Positions 1 through 8,544 of a stretch of 64,000 nt of DNA are shown here, in pieces. The notes under the pieces were generated by a model. It did not search any database. It saw nothing but the letters and a program-made list of their open reading frames with translations, and was not told the origin of the DNA. The DNA is from Alteromonas sp. ALT199 (GTDB lineage: Bacteria > Pseudomonadota > Gammaproteobacteria > Enterobacterales > Alteromonadaceae): positions 1 to 64,000 of the forward strand of contig NZ_JAHHDX010000045.1 in assembly GCF_018619335.1 (NCBI RefSeq). Direction: 5' to 3'. A program made the translations under genes and the position numbers. How positions within the stretch are numbered: position 1 is the stretch's first letter; every line of letters begins with the position of its first letter.

Positions 1-150
1 ACAATATAAATGTTACAGGAGTTTAAATTTTTGGTGAATTGCACATTAGCGGTAAGAAAAGTTTTATAAACTAGGTTTCAACGCGAAATAACAAGAACGC
101 CGCTCTAATGAACGGCATCCTATATAAAACACATTTAGTTAACAATGCCT

Positions 151-951
151 TTAGCTGGCTTTTTTTTCTCTAGGAGGGAAAAGCGGAGAAAACAGCCCCA
201 AAGACTTGGCTTCTTCTACCAGTGCCATGATGTCCATTTCGGCTAACTCGAATAAATGGTCGAATTTCGGAAGAATATAATAAAGAGGCTGCATGATATC
301 GATGCGGTAGGGTGTACGTAGCGCATCAACAGCTGTAAGTGGGTTGCGCAGAGGCTTGTCACTATCAAGCGCATATACTGTTTCGCCTGGCGAAGATAAA
401 ATGCCGCCGCCATATATTTTTAGTTCGTCTTTAGCTCTTACCAATCCAAACTCAACCGTGAACCAGTAAAGACGTGCTAAGTAAACTCTGTCTTCTTTAT
501 TTGCCGCTAAACCTAATTTTCCGTAAGTGTGGGTAAAGTGGGCAAATGCGGGGTTTGTTAGCAGCGGGCAGTGACCAAACACTTCGTGGAAAATATCGGG
601 CTCTTGCAGATAATCAAATTCTTTTCTCGTGCGAATGAAAGTAGCCACAGGGAATTGCTTATTAGCCAACAACCTAAAAAATTCGCCGAAGTTTATCAAT
701 GCCGGTACTTCTGCTGTTTGCCACCCCGTTTTTTCCAACAGTACCTTGTTAATGTCTGGTAACTGAGGAATTTCTTTTTCATTCAATTTCAACAAGTCGA
801 GCCCATCCAAGTATTCTTGGCATGCTCGTTCCGTTACCAGCGGTATTTGTCGAGCATAGAGTTCTGACCAAATTTGGTTCTCTTCATCCGACCAATGGAT
901 GACGCCATTTTCGTCAGATTGTCTCGACTGGTATTGCGTTGATTTTGGCAT
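151..951 (-). CDS. phhA: Phenylalanine 4-monooxygenase (phenylalanine hydroxylase)
   Basis: Converts phenylalanine to tyrosine with O2 and a tetrahydropterin cofactor in the cytoplasm. The 266-residue length suits the bacterial single-domain enzyme, which lacks the ACT domain of animal forms. The non-heme iron triad is visible: H122 and H127 in the DIFHEVFGHCPLL motif and E167 in YWFTVEFGL. The start ATG at 951 gives the MPKSTQYQS N-terminus. No phhB (pterin dehydratase) lies beside it here. Upstream are a TyrR/PhhR-type palindrome (1050-1067) and the pspC terminator, so it is an independent unit. Identification is firm; regulation is inferred. Confidence 0.96.
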   Translation of the reverse strand: MPKSTQYQSRQSDENGVIHWSDEENQIWSELYARQIPLVTERACQEYLDGLDLLKLNEKEIPQLPDINKVLLEKTGWQTAEVPALINFGEFFRLLANKQFPVATFIRTRKEFDYLQEPDIFHEVFGHCPLLTNPAFAHFTHTYGKLGLAANKEDRVYLARLYWFTVEFGLVRAKDELKIYGGGILSSPGETVYALDSDKPLRNPLTAVDALRTPYRIDIMQPLYYILPKFDHLFELAEMDIMALVEEAKSLGLFSPLFPPREKKAS

Positions 952-1049
952 AACTTCTTTAACCGATAGGTATTAGATAACTTGCCTATCAGTCTAATGA
1001 AATTCACGACGCCGAAAAGTGGTGCCCCCTACGAGGCATTCAATTTGGC

Positions 1050-1067
1050 TGTAACAAGAATTTTACA
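1050..1067. promoter_or_regulatory. TyrR/PhhR-type operator upstream of phhA
   Basis: The 18 bp reads TGTAAC-N6-TTTACA, an inverted repeat one base away from the TyrR/PhhR box TGTAAA-N6-TTTACA. It lies 99 bp before the phhA start codon and after the pspC terminator, so it can only serve phhA. PhhR/TyrR proteins are known regulators of phenylalanine hydroxylase in other gammaproteobacteria. The match is visible; function is inferred. Confidence 0.6.
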
Positions 1068-1095
1068 GGGCAACTTGAACGCGCTGATTTACATA

Positions 1096-1123
1096 ATAAA
1101 AAACCGCTCGATACGAGCGGTTT
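1096..1123 (-). terminator. Rho-independent terminator of pspABC
   Basis: A 10-bp perfect stem AAACCGCTCG/CGAGCGGTTT with a 3-nt loop. The A-run on the left gives a U-tract for transcripts on the minus strand leaving pspC. The right side also ends in TTTT, so it may work both ways. Confidence 0.85.
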
Positions 1124-1155
1124 TGGTTTGTTACACTTGCAAAGTTATAGGCCAA

Positions 1156-1602
1156 CTATAGGCGACTAATTTCTTTATTGAGTTGATATTCTCGAGACGT
1201 TACGTAGGTTTCCATTTTACGTAAGCGCGTTTCCGCTTTTTCGAATCGATTGCGTATGTCGTGAAACGCCTGCTTAGGTGGCTCTCCAGCCTGCCAAACT
1301 TTAGTTTTCACTTCCACTTTAGCGCTTTTAACCTGTCCACTATTTGAATTAGTCCAACCTTTTCCTTTCGAGTAAGTTGGCGGCGTTGGCGTATTTTTTA
1401 ACCCTGTAGGTTTCTTATCAAGAATAAACCAGGCTGCAATGTAAGCGACTAAGATGAAAGGACCTGCAAGTAAAAAGAACCCCGTCACAACTAGAATCCT
1501 AACTAACCAAGTTTCCAAACCGAAGTACTCGGCTATACCTGAGCAGACACCCGCAATTCGAGCATTTTCAGGGTCGCGATAGAGCTGCTTACCATTTCTC
1601 AT
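1156..1602 (-). CDS. pspC: Phage shock protein C, inner-membrane stress sensor
   Basis: Membrane partner of PspB that activates the envelope-stress response by drawing PspA away from PspF. Residues 1-65 form the PspC domain (RDPENARIAGVCSGIAEYFG, then a hydrophobic segment at about 33-60). The C-terminal 80 residues are charged and end in a predicted coiled coil, giving 148 residues against about 119 in E. coli. It overlaps pspB by 4 bp, so the two are translationally coupled, and a terminator follows. No pspD or pspE is present. Confidence 0.93.
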   Translation of the reverse strand: MRNGKQLYRDPENARIAGVCSGIAEYFGLETWLVRILVVTGFFLLAGPFILVAYIAAWFILDKKPTGLKNTPTPPTYSKGKGWTNSNSGQVKSAKVEVKTKVWQAGEPPKQAFHDIRNRFEKAETRLRKMETYVTSREYQLNKEISRL

Positions 1603-1838
1603 GCTCTATTCCTCCACTCAGGTGCCTCACTATCTAAAATGGCTTCTAACGTCTCAATACGCTCGCTCATTTTTTCAGCTTTCTCGGCAAGATCTTGCAA
1701 AGACGCGTGCTCTTCAACACTCAATCCCTGGTTAACCTGCTTTTTGCTTCGATAGTGTAAAATTAGCCAAATGGGAGCAACGAATATTGAAAACACCACA
1801 AGGGGCATAACCAACACTGCAATTGTACCTTCATCCAT
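1599..1838 (-). CDS. pspB: Phage shock protein B
   Basis: Small inner-membrane protein (79 residues) that works with PspC to sense membrane stress. One N-terminal transmembrane segment (about 7-28) is followed by a charged helix with heptad leucines (LSVEEHASLQDLAEKAEKM), the usual PspB leucine-zipper layout. It is the second gene of pspABC, 75 bp after pspA, and overlaps pspC. Confidence 0.93.
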   Translation of the reverse strand: MDEGTIAVLVMPLVVFSIFVAPIWLILHYRSKKQVNQGLSVEEHASLQDLAEKAEKMSERIETLEAILDSEAPEWRNRA

Positions 1839-1913
1839 CTCAATCTCTCCTACAAACTCTGATGTAACAACCCTCCTTCTGACTTTGCATCAGGAGGGTA
1901 AACTCAATTCTTA

Positions 1914-2597
1914 TTATTCTGATTTTTCGGTGCTGTTATTTGCACCTTTTACTTTCGCTTTAAGCGCTGCCAGTTCATCTTCCACTTTGTCACTAGCTTC
2001 TAATTCGGCAAACTCATCTTGCAGCGTCTTTTTACCTAAATCATAAGCTTCGACTTGAGATTCAAGGTCATCGATTTTACGCTCGTACTGCTCAAAACGT
2101 CCCATCGCATTATCTACTTTAGTGCTATCTAGCGTCTTTTTCACTTCAAGACGAGAGCTAGCTGTCTTCTGGCGCATAATTATCGCTTTTTGACGACTCT
2201 TAGCATCAGCAAGCTTTTCCTGAAGTTGACCTATTTCGTTTTGAAGTTTACTGATTTGTTCATCGACGATAGCCAATTCTTTACTTAACGCTTCTGCAGC
2301 TTCTGCAGACTTTTTCTTTTCCTGTAGCGCAGCACGGGCTAAGTCTTCTCTATCTTTGCTCAAAGCAAGTTCTGCTTTTGCTTCCCAATCACTTGCATCG
2401 CTTTCATACTTTGCAATTTGATTAACAATTTCCTTTTTGTTGGCCAAAGTCTTCGCTGATGCTGAGCGAACCTCAACCAATGTGTCTTCCATTTCCTGAA
2501 TGATTAATCTAACCATTTTTTCAGGATCTTCGGCCTTGTCTAAAATCGCATTAATATTCGAATTCACAATATCTGTAAAACGCGAGAAGATACCCAT
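1914..2597 (-). CDS. pspA: Phage shock protein A (PspA/IM30 family)
   Basis: Peripheral membrane protein that binds and inhibits the activator PspF and, under stress, forms oligomers that protect the inner membrane. The 227-residue sequence starts with MGIFSRFTDIVNSNINAILDKAEDP, the amphipathic membrane-binding helix, and is then almost entirely heptad coiled coil. It is the first gene of pspABC and is transcribed away from pspF, with a sigma-54 element about 82 bp upstream. Confidence 0.97.
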   Translation of the reverse strand: MGIFSRFTDIVNSNINAILDKAEDPEKMVRLIIQEMEDTLVEVRSASAKTLANKKEIVNQIAKYESDASDWEAKAELALSKDREDLARAALQEKKKSAEAAEALSKELAIVDEQISKLQNEIGQLQEKLADAKSRQKAIIMRQKTASSRLEVKKTLDSTKVDNAMGRFEQYERKIDDLESQVEAYDLGKKTLQDEFAELEASDKVEDELAALKAKVKGANNSTEKSE

Positions 2598-2678
2598 AAT
2601 AATTACCTCTTGCTAAAAATGGTAAGTGTTAAAAAAACACCACACTTGATAAATAGGTTACTCTTGGTATAAGTAGTA

Positions 2679-2694
2679 TTCAATATACTTGCCA
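2679..2694 (-). promoter_or_regulatory. Sigma-54 promoter of pspABC
   Basis: Read on the minus strand, TGGCAAG-N4-TTGAA matches the -24/-12 consensus TGGCACG-N4-TTGC with correct GG-N10-G spacing; only the last C of the -12 box differs. It lies in the pspA-pspF divergent region, as expected for a PspF-dependent promoter, and would give a leader of about 70 nt. Confidence 0.68.
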
Positions 2695-2819
2695 ACTTTG
2701 TGCAGATGCTAACCTATTATTTTCTATACATTTTTCACACGTTCAAATAATGCTCGTTTATCAATATTTTTTGTTCTACACTATTAATTGGTCGAAATGA
2801 CTAATTTTTGAGGGATTTA

Positions 2820-3941
2820 ATGAGTAGGTATCGACAGCAAGACAATTTACTTGGCCAAGCAAATAGTTTTCTAGAAGTTTTAGAGCAAATTTCACAAATT
2901 GCACCACTAGACAAACCCGTTCTCGTCATTGGCGAACGAGGCACTGGTAAAGAGCTGATTGCTGCTCGCCTCCATTTCTTGTCGAAGCGCTGGGATCAAA
3001 ACTACATAAAGCTAAACTGTGCAGCTTTAAATGAGAGTTTATTAGAAAGTGAGCTTTTCGGCTACGAAGCGGGTGCCTTTACCGGCGCCTCAAAACGTCG
3101 CGAGGGTCGCTTTGAGGTGGCAAATAACGGCACTCTGTTTCTAGATGAACTTGCAAATACATCAGGTCTAATTCAAGAAAAGCTGCTACGCGTTGTAGAA
3201 TATGGAGAATTTGAACGTGTAGGTGGCAGCAAGTCGGTAAAAACTGATGTACGCCTTATCGCAGCTACAAACGAAGATTTGCCAGCCCTTGCCGATGCCG
3301 GTGAATTTCGCGCAGACCTTCTCGACCGTCTTGCTTTTGACGTTATTACCATCCCTCCACTTCGCGAGCGTCGAGAAGATATCATGATGTTAGCTGAAAA
3401 CTTCGCCATTAATATGGCCCGTGAAATGGAAATGGAACTGTTTAGCGGCTTCACTGAGAAAGCAAAGCGTACTCTGCTTGATTATGATTGGCCTGGTAAT
3501 ATCCGTGAACTTAAGAATGTGGTCGAACGTGCGGTATACAGAACGAATAACCCTCACCTTCCAGTACACGAGATAGTTTTAGATCCCTTTGAGTCCGCTT
3601 TTCGCCCTAAAGGCAGAGTAAAAACAAATGACAGAGTGAGTGCATCAGATTCGCCCAGCATTAATGTGCAATCAGATGCTCCTGAAATAAACGAGCGCAT
3701 TGAAAGTGCAGATGTTACGCCACTAGCCCCCGCCCAAAAGCAAGAAATTGTAGAATATCCCATAGATTTGAAAGAACGCTCTCAACAACATGAGATAGAT
3801 ATGATAAAACAGGCACTTGCTGACAGTCAGTTTAATCAGAAGAAAACTGCTGAGAAATTGAGCCTGACTTACCATCAGCTACGAGGCTATCTCAAAAAAT
3901 ACAATTTACTAGATTCTTCCGCTGAAAGCGTCGAGGCGTAA
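2820..3941 (+). CDS. pspF: Psp operon transcriptional activator (sigma-54 enhancer-binding protein)
   Basis: AAA+ activator that remodels sigma-54 RNA polymerase at psp promoters and is inhibited by PspA. The ATG at 2820 is preferred over an in-frame TTG at 2808 because GAGG sits 6 nt before it. Walker A GERGTGKE is at 38-45, the sigma-54 contact GAFTGA at 85-90, and a Fis-type helix-turn-helix (KKTAEKLSLTYHQLRGYLKK) at the C-terminus. Like known PspF it has no N-terminal receiver domain. At 373 residues it is about 50 longer than E. coli PspF, owing to a low-complexity linker before the DNA-binding domain. Three bases separate it from sapA. Confidence 0.96.
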   Translation: MSRYRQQDNLLGQANSFLEVLEQISQIAPLDKPVLVIGERGTGKELIAARLHFLSKRWDQNYIKLNCAALNESLLESELFGYEAGAFTGASKRREGRFEVANNGTLFLDELANTSGLIQEKLLRVVEYGEFERVGGSKSVKTDVRLIAATNEDLPALADAGEFRADLLDRLAFDVITIPPLRERREDIMMLAENFAINMAREMEMELFSGFTEKAKRTLLDYDWPGNIRELKNVVERAVYRTNNPHLPVHEIVLDPFESAFRPKGRVKTNDRVSASDSPSINVQSDAPEINERIESADVTPLAPAQKQEIVEYPIDLKERSQQHEIDMIKQALADSQFNQKKTAEKLSLTYHQLRGYLKKYNLLDSSAESVEA

Positions 3942-3944
3942 AGC

Positions 3945-5639
3945 ATGTCCCATGGTTTGGTAAAGCGTTTGTCATTATGTTTATGTACAGCGCTTCTTGT
4001 TTCATCCTGTGCCAAGCAGAATAAACAAGCGTTTTACAATACCGGTATTATTTACTGCTCTGAAAGCAATCCGGTGACGTTTAATCCGCAACTTGATACG
4101 TCAAGTACTACTTCAGATGCGTCGTCTCACCAACTGTACGATAGATTACTTGATTTTGACCCAGGCTCAGGTCGTATTGTGCCTAGCTTGGCAAGTAGCT
4201 GGCTAGTTAGCGATGACGGACTTACCTACACTTTTCAACTAAGAAAAGACGTATGGTTTCACACGACACGCTACTTTGAACCTTCAAGGAATTTTAATGC
4301 AGACGACGTAATTTTTAGCATCGATAGGTGGCGCTTACGTTCACACCCTTATCACTATGTCTCGGGCGGACGATACCCATATTTTGAAAGTATCGGCCTT
4401 GCCCAAAATATAGCGTCAGTGGAGCGGATAAATGGGTATCGCGTTGAGATTACGCTCAAACGTCGAGACAGTTCATTTTTGGCAAATTTAGCAACAGACT
4501 TTGCTGTTGTTTTATCAGAAGAATATGCAAATCAGCTTGTCCAGGCCGGTACGCCTAGTAAAATCGATGAGTTTCCTATAGGCACAGGACCATTCAAATT
4601 CGATAGCTATCGTAAAGATCATTTCATTAAGTATTTGCGCCACAACCACTATTGGCGCACACAAATACTTAAAGATGACGAAGTTGATAGCAGTGCAGCA
4701 CAAGTGTCAACAAAGCAGCGTCAAGAACACGCCCCCCTCTTGGTTGAGCAGCTTATTTTCGATATAACACCACGAAGTTCACTACGGCTAGCCAAGTTAA
4801 TGACAGGTGAATGCGACGCAACGGCGTTTCCAGCACAAACTGAACTTGAAGTTATTCGCACTAAAGATGACTTGATACTAGCCGAGAAACCCGGTCTAAA
4901 CATTGGTTTCTGGGCCTTTAATACGCAGCGCCCGCCGTTTGACAACCCCGATGTAAGACGTGCGCTTGCCGCCGCTATTGATAAAAACACCTTGTTAGAG
5001 GCCGTGTATTTTGACAGTGCCACGCGGGCTAAAACTTTATTGCCTGCAGCAAGTTGGGCATTTCAAAATGATGCAGATGACACCGCCTACAACCCTGTAT
5101 TAGCCCGTAAGTTGTTAGCTAATGCGGGTGTTGCACCTGGGTTTTCAATGACAATATGGGCAATGCCAGTTGAACGCGCTTACAATCCTAACGCGACTAA
5201 GATGGCAGAGCTTATACAGCGCTACCTTCGCGATGTAGGTGTAGAAGCCACCATTGTCAGTTACGATTGGGCTACATTTAGGCGTCATCTACAGGAAGGC
5301 CTGCATGACTCCGTATTAATAGGATGGTCTGCCGATAATGGTGACCCTGATAACTTCTATCGTCCGTTATTGAGTTGTGGCGCTATTCCTTCAGGGACAA
5401 ATCGAGCGATGTGGTGCAATGATGATTACGACAATCTACTTAACAAAGCCATTCAAACCGATGATATTGAAGAACGTAGAGCTATTTATAAGCAAGTGAA
5501 TCGCTTGCTATACGAACGTCTTCCTTTAGTACCCATCGCACATGCTTACCGCTACCAAGCATATAGGAACGAATTAGAAGGCATGACTATTAATCCCTTT
5601 GGCGGTGTGCGTTTTGGCGGGGTAGAGAAAACACTGTGA
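3945..5639 (+). CDS. sapA: SapA-type peptide ABC transporter substrate-binding lipoprotein
   Basis: Family-5 extracellular solute-binding protein (564 residues) of the Sap peptide importer, which in enterobacteria and Haemophilus is linked to antimicrobial-peptide resistance. A type-II signal peptide ends in the lipobox LVSSC with C22, so the protein is probably lipid-anchored. The body has the DppA/OppA-like fold signature (TFNPQLDTSS; LASSWLVSDDGLTYTFQLRKDVWFH; DNPDVRRALAAAIDK). It begins sapABCDF and may be co-transcribed with pspF. The natural ligand cannot be read from sequence. Confidence 0.9.
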   Translation: MSHGLVKRLSLCLCTALLVSSCAKQNKQAFYNTGIIYCSESNPVTFNPQLDTSSTTSDASSHQLYDRLLDFDPGSGRIVPSLASSWLVSDDGLTYTFQLRKDVWFHTTRYFEPSRNFNADDVIFSIDRWRLRSHPYHYVSGGRYPYFESIGLAQNIASVERINGYRVEITLKRRDSSFLANLATDFAVVLSEEYANQLVQAGTPSKIDEFPIGTGPFKFDSYRKDHFIKYLRHNHYWRTQILKDDEVDSSAAQVSTKQRQEHAPLLVEQLIFDITPRSSLRLAKLMTGECDATAFPAQTELEVIRTKDDLILAEKPGLNIGFWAFNTQRPPFDNPDVRRALAAAIDKNTLLEAVYFDSATRAKTLLPAASWAFQNDADDTAYNPVLARKLLANAGVAPGFSMTIWAMPVERAYNPNATKMAELIQRYLRDVGVEATIVSYDWATFRRHLQEGLHDSVLIGWSADNGDPDNFYRPLLSCGAIPSGTNRAMWCNDDYDNLLNKAIQTDDIEERRAIYKQVNRLLYERLPLVPIAHAYRYQAYRNELEGMTINPFGGVRFGGVEKTL

Positions 5640-6667
5640 TTCAAATTCTCGTTAGATACTGCACCTTATTTGTTTTAACGCTATTAGTGTTGACGATTAT
5701 TTCATTTTCACTCGCATACCTTTTCCCAGGCGATACGCTGGAAAATTTGACCGGGCTCGTGCCACAAAATGAGATTCAGCGTGCAGCACTGGAGAGACAG
5801 TTCAAGTTGGAGCAGTCTTATATTTTTCAGTATATCTACTACCTGGGTAACTTGTTAACCGGTGATTGGGGATACAGTTTCACCTCTGGCCTTCCGCTAC
5901 GGGAAGAAGTAGGAATTGCCATGCCAGCCACAATAGAGCTAGCAACATATGCAATGCTGATGGCTTTATTTATTGGAATTCCATTGGGCTATTACGCGGG
6001 CATTCGTTCCTATTCAACGTCAGACCACTTAATAAACAGTGCCAGTATTACTACCTATTCATTTCCCGTTTTCTGGTTCGCTCTTTTACTTATTCTGATA
6101 TTTAGCTTGGAGTTGGATTTAGCCCCCCTGTCAGGCCGAATTAGCTTAATTTATGACATTGAACCGGTAACTGGGTTTATTCTATTTGACGTTTTACTTT
6201 CAGATATTGAAAACAAATCCTTGGCATTTAAAGACGCGTTGTCGCACTTAGCCCTACCCACCGTTGCTATTGGTGCAATTACCACGGCCGCAATGATACG
6301 TATAACGAGACGTTCGGTTATTGATGTAAAACATCGCCCTTATATTGCCGCTGCTGTGTCTCGTGGACTCTCCAGCTGGCAAATATTCTTCCGCCATATT
6401 TTGCGTAATGCACTGCTTCCAATTTTACCGCTAATGGCAATTCAAATTACTACGCTTATAACGAATGCTATGATAGTTGAAACCTTGTTTTCCTGGCCAG
6501 GTATCGGAAACTGGCTTATTCAGGCTATTTACCAACGAGATTATCCAGCTCTACGTATTGGTATGATGGCAGTATCCACGGTTGTAATTACCCTTACGAT
6601 TTTGGTTGATTTATTTAACCGTTTGATAGACCCGAGTAGAGAGAAATACGAGCGTGCCACAGTTTAG
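5636..6667 (+). CDS. sapB: Sap peptide ABC transporter permease SapB
   Basis: Inner-membrane permease of the DppB/OppB type (343 residues), with an N-terminal membrane helix, a periplasmic loop, and a BPD_transp_1 core carrying the EAA-loop region (AAVSRGLSSWQIFFRHILRNALLP). The start is GTG inside the sapA stop region (GTGA overlap), indicating translational coupling. It pairs with SapC. Confidence 0.92.
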   Translation: MIQILVRYCTLFVLTLLVLTIISFSLAYLFPGDTLENLTGLVPQNEIQRAALERQFKLEQSYIFQYIYYLGNLLTGDWGYSFTSGLPLREEVGIAMPATIELATYAMLMALFIGIPLGYYAGIRSYSTSDHLINSASITTYSFPVFWFALLLILIFSLELDLAPLSGRISLIYDIEPVTGFILFDVLLSDIENKSLAFKDALSHLALPTVAIGAITTAAMIRITRRSVIDVKHRPYIAAAVSRGLSSWQIFFRHILRNALLPILPLMAIQITTLITNAMIVETLFSWPGIGNWLIQAIYQRDYPALRIGMMAVSTVVITLTILVDLFNRLIDPSREKYERATV

Positions 6668-7547
6668 TTTGTACGAAGAAGAGTTTCATCCATCACCGTG
6701 GCAACGGACCTGGGCTTCGTTCAAGGACAGCCACATTTCTATGTTGGGCTTGATCATGCTAGCGTTATTTGTGGTGTGCGCCCTATTTGCTCCAATTATC
6801 ACACCTTACGACGCAGTAGAACAAAACATTGACGGTTTGTTGATTCCGCCTAGCTGGTTAGCTAATGGCTCAATTTCTCACCTGTTCGGCACAGATGCTC
6901 TAGGTCGAGATTTATTTACCCGTATTGTCTATGGCTGCCGAACTACGCTAGGTTCAGCGTTTATAACCGTTGTGCTCGCTATGTTGGTTGGCGTGAGTTT
7001 AGGTACGCTAGCCGGAATGCTGAAAGGCGTTCGCTCAAGTATTGTAAACCACTTACTCGATGCACTCATGGCTATACCTACCCTTTTAATTGCCATTATT
7101 ATTGTTGCAATACTTGGCACTGGCTTAGTTAACAGCATGTGGGCCATCACCCTTGCGCTTATTCCTCAGTTTGTGCATCACACGCGAAGCTTCGTGCGCG
7201 CAGAAATGAAAAAAGACTATATCGTTGCCTCTAAATTAGATGGCGCAAGTAAATGGCAGCTTTTTATTCACTCAATTTTACCTAATATGACGGAAATGCT
7301 AGTTGTTCAAGGGACACTGGCCCTTTCAATCGCGGTTATCGATATCTCAGCCCTTGGCTTCTTAAATTTAGGCGCGCAATCGCCGTTGCCTGAATTGGGC
7401 GTTATTCTCGCCGACGGATTAGACGTGACTTACCTAGCACCTTGGAATGTAGCAGTTCCCGGCATGGCGATATTTTTTATTGTGCTGTCTATCAACATTG
7501 TGGGTGACGGCTTGCGCTCTTCACTTAGAAAAAGGGTGAGTTACTAA
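6654..7547 (+). CDS. sapC: Sap peptide ABC transporter permease SapC
   Basis: Second permease (297 residues), DppC/OppC-like. A short cytoplasmic N-terminus precedes about six transmembrane helices. LFGTDALGRDLFTRIVYGCRTTL is typical of the family, and an EAA-like loop (ASKLDGASKWQLFIHSILPNM) would contact the ATPases. It starts with GTG and overlaps sapB by 14 bp. Confidence 0.92.
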   Translation: MPQFSLYEEEFHPSPWQRTWASFKDSHISMLGLIMLALFVVCALFAPIITPYDAVEQNIDGLLIPPSWLANGSISHLFGTDALGRDLFTRIVYGCRTTLGSAFITVVLAMLVGVSLGTLAGMLKGVRSSIVNHLLDALMAIPTLLIAIIIVAILGTGLVNSMWAITLALIPQFVHHTRSFVRAEMKKDYIVASKLDGASKWQLFIHSILPNMTEMLVVQGTLALSIAVIDISALGFLNLGAQSPLPELGVILADGLDVTYLAPWNVAVPGMAIFFIVLSINIVGDGLRSSLRKRVSY

Positions 7548-7548
7548 T

Positions 7549-8544
7549 ATGCCGATGCTTGACATAAAAAATCTCACCATAGAAATGCAGAACGGTGACA
7601 ACACGATAAAGGCCTTAGACAAAGTAAATTTATCGGTGAGTGCTGGAGAAATTCGGGCGCTTGTAGGTGAGTCGGGCTCAGGTAAAAGTCTTATTGTTGC
7701 TGCAATTTGTGGGGCGCTACCTAATCAGTGGAACCTAACCGCTGACAGGATGAGTTGGAAGGGTGAAAACCTATTGGGAATGTCTGTGCAGCAGCGCCGC
7801 GAGGTGATGCGTCGTGAAATTGCGGTGGTTTTTCAAAATCCTCAAGCAGCACTGGACCCATCTGCCACACTTGGTGAGCAGCTTGAAGAAAGTATCCCTG
7901 ACGAATTCGTTGAAGGTAGCTGGTTCTGGCAACGAGCTCAACACAGAAAAAAAATAGCGATAAGTACAGTACATAAAGTGGGAATAAAGCATCACAAACA
8001 TTATTTAAGTGCGTTTCCGCACCAAATCCCCGCAGACATCGGGCAAAAGTTCATGATAGCAATGGCTTTAGTATCTCAGCCTACACTACTTATTGCTGAT
8101 GACCCAACCCGAGGGATGGAACCAACCACCAAGACACAAATACTAAAGCTTTTTACGCGTCTTAATCAAACTCGCTCGCTATCAATTTTATTTGTCAGCC
8201 ATGATTTGCTTGCAATCGCGAGTATGTCTCACTCAATGACAGTGCTTTACGCTGGGCAAACTGTGGAATCGGGAAAGATGAAGCATATTAAAAAGCGCCC
8301 TCTTCACCCTTACACCAAAGCGTTATTAGATAGTGCGCCAAGTTTCAGAAAAGATTTACCACCTAAGTCTGCATTGCCTACGTTAAGTGGCTCTATACCA
8401 ACGCTTCAACATTTACCTATTGGTTGCCGATTAGGTCCGCGCTGCCCGCGGGCTCAGCGTGCCTGTGTGCAGACGCCCGCTGTACGTAAAATCCACGACC
8501 ATAATTACAGTTGCCATTACCCGCTACATATGGAGAAACTGTAA
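7549..8544 (+). CDS. sapD: Sap peptide ABC transporter ATP-binding protein SapD
   Basis: ABC ATPase (331 residues) of the Sap importer. Walker A GESGSGKS is intact (40-47). The signature region reads IPADIGQK instead of LSGGQ, and the Walker B ends ADDP, with Asp at residue 185 where the catalytic Glu is expected. E. coli SapD also lacks a canonical signature as I recall it. The C-terminus carries the cysteine-rich oligopeptide-transporter tail (GCRLGPRCPRAQRAC). It shares one base with sapF (TAATG). Confidence 0.92.
   Translation: MPMLDIKNLTIEMQNGDNTIKALDKVNLSVSAGEIRALVGESGSGKSLIVAAICGALPNQWNLTADRMSWKGENLLGMSVQQRREVMRREIAVVFQNPQAALDPSATLGEQLEESIPDEFVEGSWFWQRAQHRKKIAISTVHKVGIKHHKHYLSAFPHQIPADIGQKFMIAMALVSQPTLLIADDPTRGMEPTTKTQILKLFTRLNQTRSLSILFVSHDLLAIASMSHSMTVLYAGQTVESGKMKHIKKRPLHPYTKALLDSAPSFRKDLPPKSALPTLSGSIPTLQHLPIGCRLGPRCPRAQRACVQTPAVRKIHDHNYSCHYPLHMEKL

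Noticed and set aside
93-116. Hairpin GCCG/CGGC downstream of phhA as terminator
   Set aside because: The stem is only 4 bp with a long loop and no adequate U-run.
1005-1030. Sigma-54 element before phhA (GGCAC on the minus strand)
   Set aside because: The -24 half is good but the -12 half reads TTCG, losing the essential G.
2808-2819. TTG start adding four residues to PspF
   Set aside because: The GAGG ribosome site overlaps this codon and is well spaced for the ATG at 2820.
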